7,349 nucleotides of DNA from UBA11386 sp035286785 (GTDB lineage Bacteria; Planctomycetota; Planctomycetia; Pirellulales; Thermoguttaceae). The notes below the pieces were generated by a model. The model was not told where the DNA came from. It saw only the letters and a program-made list of their open reading frames with translations, and made no database searches. The stretch lies in assembly GCA_035286785.1 (NCBI GenBank), contig DATECS010000333.1, positions 1 through 7,349 of the forward strand, written 5' to 3'. The translations under genes and the position numbers were made by a program. This document shows, one piece after another, positions 5,094 through 7,349 of this stretch. Numbering within the stretch: the first letter of the stretch is position 1; each line of letters starts with the position of its first letter.

Positions 5094-5484
5094 ACTTTTG
5101 ATGCGGAATGCAGTCCATTGGGAGGTTGTAGTCGGGCGACCCAACTGCGGCAATTTTTTCACATTCCAGCGAAAGGCATCCATCTTGCGCAAAATCAAAA
5201 AAGACCTTCCATCGTCCATCACCGGTGGCCTCAATTTGGCACGCCCATGACAAGAGAGGGCCACCTCGTCGCGGAGAAGCCATGCCGGCTTGTACTGGCG
5301 GTCGATCCCAGTTTAGATCGACCTGCAGGTCACTAGCCCAATAGCATGTTAACGCAGAGATCGGCTTCGACGCGTGGTTGATGAAGAGCTTGAGATCCCT
5401 GCCTTCATTTTCCCAGACGAAACCAAACAGTTGAGCATCGCCCCAGTTGAGATTTCGAATGGCGTGTGTGTCGAGGACAATCAT
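5092..5484 (-). CDS. Hypothetical protein, 130 residues, unrecognised family
   Basis: I do not recognise this protein with certainty. It has no signal peptide and no membrane segment, is rich in Trp (W14, W25, W49, W59, W80, W92) and acidic residues, and looks like a small soluble beta-rich fold. Features: NLNWGDAQLFGFVWENEGRD (11-30), TCYWASDLQVDLNWDRPP (46-63), and GRWKVFFDFAQDGCLSLECE (90-109), which resembles the 'GxWxVxxDF...LxLEC' endings of small planctomycete hypotheticals I have seen. Four of its five cysteines (C47, C82, C103, C108) lie in the conserved-looking part. Coding support: AAGGA 9 nt upstream of the ATG at 5484, an uninterrupted frame, and plausible composition; the opposite frames look worse. 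GC is lower than in glyS or nifS, which may indicate recent acquisition or weak expression. It lies between glyS and crcB on the same strand, 73 bp before crcB. No function is proposed. Confidence 0.7.
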   Translation of the reverse strand: MIVLDTHAIRNLNWGDAQLFGFVWENEGRDLKLFINHASKPISALTCYWASDLQVDLNWDRPPVQAGMASPRRGGPLLSWACQIEATGDGRWKVFFDFAQDGCLSLECEKIAAVGSPDYNLPMDCIPHQK

Positions 5485-5493
5485 TGTTATCTG

Positions 5494-5498
5494 TCCTT
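5494..5498 (-). promoter_or_regulatory. Shine-Dalgarno sequence of the 130-residue hypothetical gene
   Basis: The minus strand reads AAGGA, 9 nt upstream of the ATG at 5484. It is the main support for this start. Confidence 0.45.
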
Positions 5499-5547
5499 GG
5501 GCAGAATCAGGATAAGAATCTCAACCCTCTGTCGTCATGCTGATAGG

Positions 5548-5577
5548 ATTATGCATACCACCGTTGCGCAACGTCGA
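5548..5577 (-). promoter_or_regulatory. Possible sigma-70-type promoter for the hypothetical gene and crcB
   Basis: On the minus strand, TCGACG (5577-5572) and CATAAT (5553-5548) are 18 bp apart and match TTGACA and TATAAT at 4 and 5 of 6 positions. The start would fall near 5541, leaving a leader of about 57 nt. The -35 box lies within the hairpin at 5572-5589. Planctomycete promoters are poorly defined, so this is a weak call. Confidence 0.25.
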
Positions 5578-5589
5578 GCCGCCTCGACG
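5562..5589. other. Palindrome and hairpin downstream of glyS
   Basis: CGTTGCGCAACG (5562-5573) is a perfect 12-bp palindrome. CGTCGAG/CTCGACG (5572-5578 and 5583-5589) is a 7-bp stem with a 4-nt loop. They share two bases, so they could be alternative folds. The site lies about 50 bp past the glyS stop and might end that transcript, but no U-tract follows on the minus strand. Confidence 0.4.
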
Positions 5590-5597
5590 GCTAACGT

Positions 5598-5634
5598 CCC
5601 ATCCCCCGTCCCCCGCCTCCCGTCCCTCGCCCCC
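5598..5634 (-). other. G-rich tract with quadruplex potential, 3' of glyS
   Basis: On the minus strand (the glyS sense strand) there are six runs of three or more G: 5634-5630, 5626-5624, 5621-5619, 5614-5610, 5607-5603 and 5600-5598, with loops of 2-4 nt. This meets the usual pattern for a G-quadruplex in the DNA and in the glyS mRNA 3' region. It starts two bases after the stop codon. It may affect transcript ending or stability, or be a decayed short tandem repeat. Confidence 0.5.
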
Positions 5635-5636
5635 AA

Positions 5637-7256
5637 TCACTGCCCGCTGACGAGCCGCTCAATCTCCGCCACGCACTCGCTCTTATGCACGCGCCACTGG
5701 CGGAGCGTGTCGCGGTCGCGGATTGTGACGGTGCCGTCGGCCAGCGTCTGGCCGTCGACCGTGATGCAGAACGGCGTACCGATTTCGTCCTGGCGGCGAT
5801 AGCGACGGCCCACCGCCGACTTCTCGTCGTAGAACACGTTCATGCGAGGCTTGAGCGCGCCATAGATCTCCTGGGCCACCTCGGGCATGCCGTCCTTGCG
5901 AACCAACGGAAACACGGCCGCTTTGTACGGCGCGAGTCGCGGGTGGAACCGCATGACGGTCCGCTTGGTCGGCTTGCCGTTTTCGTCGGGCGCTTCGTCT
6001 TCGCAATAGGCCTCGCAGAGAAACGCGAGCGTCGCCCGATCGGCGCCGGCCGAGGGCTCGATAACGTGCGGAAGGTACCGCTCCTTGGTCTGCTCGTCGA
6101 AGTACGACAGATCGCGCCCGCTGCCTCGGTAACGCGGCTGGCCGTGCTCGTCCTTCTCGACCTCAAGCGGCCGGCTCTTCGGGTCGAGCTTGCCTTCCAT
6201 GTGGCTGCGCAGGTCGAAATCGCCTCGATGGGCCACGCCCTCCAACTCGCCGAACTCGCCGGCGGCCATGAACGGGAAGGCGTACTCGATATCGGCCGTG
6301 CCGGTCGAGTAGTGGCTCAACTCCTCCGGGTCATGGTCGCGCAGCCGCAGCCGCTCGGGCGACAGGCCCAGATTGAGATACCACTGGAACCGCCGGTCGC
6401 GCCAGTACTTGTACCAGTCGGCCGACGTCTCGGGCCGGCAGAAGAACTCGATCTCCATCTGCTCGAACTCGCGCGAGCGGAACGTGAAGTTGCGCGGGGT
6501 AATCTCGTTGCGAAAACTCTTGCCCATCTGCGCGATGCCGAACGGGATCTTGACCCGCGTGCTGTCGAGCACGTTCTTGAAGTTGACGAACATGCCCTGC
6601 GCCGTCTCGGGCCGCAGGAACGTCTTGCTGGTCTCGTTGCGGATCGCGCCGGTGTGGGTCTCGAACATCAAGTTGAACTCGCGCGGCTCGGTCAGCGTGC
6701 CCAGCGTCTTGGCGTCGGGCCCAAGCACCTTCGAAAAATCGTCGATCGTCGTCAGGCAGACCATCGGGCCTTGCCATTGGAGTTCGTCGGCGTCCTTGGC
6801 GCGGAGCCCCAGGAACTTCAACGCCTGATGACGCATGGCCTCTTCGCCCGCGCTGCTGGGATCCTGGGTGGCGACGAAAAACCGCTGCCCCCGTCCCTCG
6901 ACCCAGCGGCCGTAGACCTGATCGTAGCGATAACGGCCCTTGGACTCACGGCAATCGACCAGGAAATCGTGAAACAGATCATAATGCCCCGAGCACTTCC
7001 AGACCTGCGGATGCATGATGATCGTGCAGTCGAGCCCGACCATTTCGTAGGTCGAAGGAGCGCCCAGCGGAACAACCATCTCGTTGTGCGAGGTGACCAT
7101 GTCGCGCCACCAGGCCTCGCGGACGTTCCGCTTCAGCTCGACGCCCATCGGCCCATAGTCCCAAAAGCCGTTCAGGCCCCCGTAGATCTCGCTCGACTGA
7201 AAGAGGAAACCGCGACGTTTGCACAAGGCAACCAGTTGATCCATTTCGATGGGCAT
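5637..7256 (-). CDS. glyS: Glycyl-tRNA synthetase, alpha2 homodimer type
   Basis: A 539-residue class II aminoacyl-tRNA synthetase that charges tRNA-Gly in the cytosol. It is the single-chain homodimeric type found in archaea, eukaryotes and many bacteria, not the alpha2beta2 GlyQ/GlyS pair. Landmarks: GGLNGFWDYGPMGVELKRN (26-44) at motif 1; KCSGHYDLFHD (87-97); LRPETAQGMFVNFKN (214-228); motif 2, FRNEITPRNFTFR-SREFEQMEIEF (248-271), with the ATP-binding arginines; ELEGVAHRGDFDL (337-349), the glycine-recognition segment; motif 3, EPSAGADRATLAFL (400-413), with R407. The anticodon-binding domain runs from about 440 (APYKAAVFPL) to DGTVTIRDRDT (507-517). Length is normal, and no motif residue is missing. 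The ATG at 7256 is used; a second ATG four codons on (7244) is possible. The ribosome binding site is weak (TTGAG). No T-box leader is visible in the 93 bp upstream, where a REP-like element lies instead. Confidence 0.97.
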   Translation of the reverse strand: MPIEMDQLVALCKRRGFLFQSSEIYGGLNGFWDYGPMGVELKRNVREAWWRDMVTSHNEMVVPLGAPSTYEMVGLDCTIIMHPQVWKCSGHYDLFHDFLVDCRESKGRYRYDQVYGRWVEGRGQRFFVATQDPSSAGEEAMRHQALKFLGLRAKDADELQWQGPMVCLTTIDDFSKVLGPDAKTLGTLTEPREFNLMFETHTGAIRNETSKTFLRPETAQGMFVNFKNVLDSTRVKIPFGIAQMGKSFRNEITPRNFTFRSREFEQMEIEFFCRPETSADWYKYWRDRRFQWYLNLGLSPERLRLRDHDPEELSHYSTGTADIEYAFPFMAAGEFGELEGVAHRGDFDLRSHMEGKLDPKSRPLEVEKDEHGQPRYRGSGRDLSYFDEQTKERYLPHVIEPSAGADRATLAFLCEAYCEDEAPDENGKPTKRTVMRFHPRLAPYKAAVFPLVRKDGMPEVAQEIYGALKPRMNVFYDEKSAVGRRYRRQDEIGTPFCITVDGQTLADGTVTIRDRDTLRQWRVHKSECVAEIERLVSGQ

Positions 7257-7267
7257 GGAAAAAACTC

Positions 7268-7281
7268 AAGTGTGAAGTGTG
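7268..7281 (+). repeat. Tandem 7-mer AAGTGTG in the glyS leader
   Basis: AAGTGTG occurs twice in direct succession (7268-7274 and 7275-7281), followed by AAAG. It lies 12 bp upstream of the glyS ATG. It may be chance or slippage; no function is inferred. Confidence 0.4.
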
Positions 7282-7305
7282 AAAGTTGGTGGGCGAAGTG
7301 AAGTA

Positions 7306-7327
7306 GTAGGCCGGGTCGTGACCCGGC
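7306..7327 (+). repeat. REP-like element upstream of glyS (class A)
   Basis: GTAG (7306-7309) is followed by GCCGGGTCGTGACCCGGC (7310-7327), an 8-bp perfect stem with a GT loop. It is identical over these 22 bp to the first copy upstream of nifU (3637-3658) and has the same orientation relative to its gene. The flanks (TCC before, GAAAAG after) are not shared, so the 22-bp core is the conserved unit. It lies 49 bp upstream of the glyS ATG. Confidence 0.75.
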
Positions 7328-7349
7328 AAGCTGGTAAGGTGGGGCGACG

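Noticed and set aside
5685..7301. A 538-codon open frame on the plus strand opposite glyS
   Set aside because: It is the antisense of a strongly conserved synthetase. High third-position GC keeps the opposite frame open, and its composition (Arg, Ala, Val, His rich with no motif) is not protein-like.
7257..7349. Possible glyS promoter (TTGCCG, then TACTAC about 16 bp on, minus strand)
   Set aside because: The hexamers fall on either side of the REP hairpin and the -10 matches poorly; the similarity follows from the repeat itself.

Overview
The window is about 7.3 kb of GC-rich bacterial chromosome. It most resembles a planctomycete of the Pirellula/Blastopirellula type. The evidence is an N-terminal NPYASP motif on a DUF4328 membrane protein, a complete three-domain NifU with NifS but no nitrogenase genes in view, an alpha2-type glycyl-tRNA synthetase, and gaps packed with dispersed palindromic repeats. 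The phylum assignment is inference from gene content and style, since no marker RNA is present.

Layout, left to right. Bases 1-162 hold the 3' end of a plus-strand HI0933/BaiN-type flavoprotein gene. It converges on everything else across a repeat-only gap (163-397). All other genes are on the minus strand, so transcription runs right to left: glyS (7256-5637), an unrecognised 130-residue protein (5484-5092), crcB (5018-4641), a DUF190 gene (4418-4071), a 446-bp gap without a gene, nifU (3624-2644), nifS (2427-1198) and a DUF4328 membrane protein (1174-398). Starts for the unknown gene, crcB, DUF190 and DUF4328 have Shine-Dalgarno-like sequences 6-9 nt upstream. nifU, nifS and glyS do not have convincing ones.

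Functional modules. nifU-nifS encode Fe-S cluster assembly: NifS is the cysteine desulfurase and NifU the scaffold. crcB-DUF190 is a fluoride-efflux pair, a CrcB/Fluc channel next to a PII-like-fold partner. glyS is translation housekeeping. The DUF4328 gene starts 23 bp after nifS and may be cotranscribed with it.

The least ordinary content lies between the genes. Five short elements of two sequence classes share one plan: a GTAG head followed directly by a hairpin of 8-9 bp with a 2-nt loop. This is the architecture of REP elements moved by RAYT (TnpA-REP) Y1 transposases. Their stems differ by compensatory base changes, and copies sit just upstream of the nifU and glyS start codons. A second family is an inverted array of CACAGAT heptamers spaced exactly 10 bp; it forms a 32-bp perfect inverted repeat near the left end and brackets the nifU-nifS gap. 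A third family of the same plan, ACAGGAT with a 9-bp step, separates crcB from DUF190. I found no transposase gene, CRISPR array, rRNA or tRNA, and no clear novel multi-gene system. The novelty here is in the repeats and in one uncharacterised small gene.
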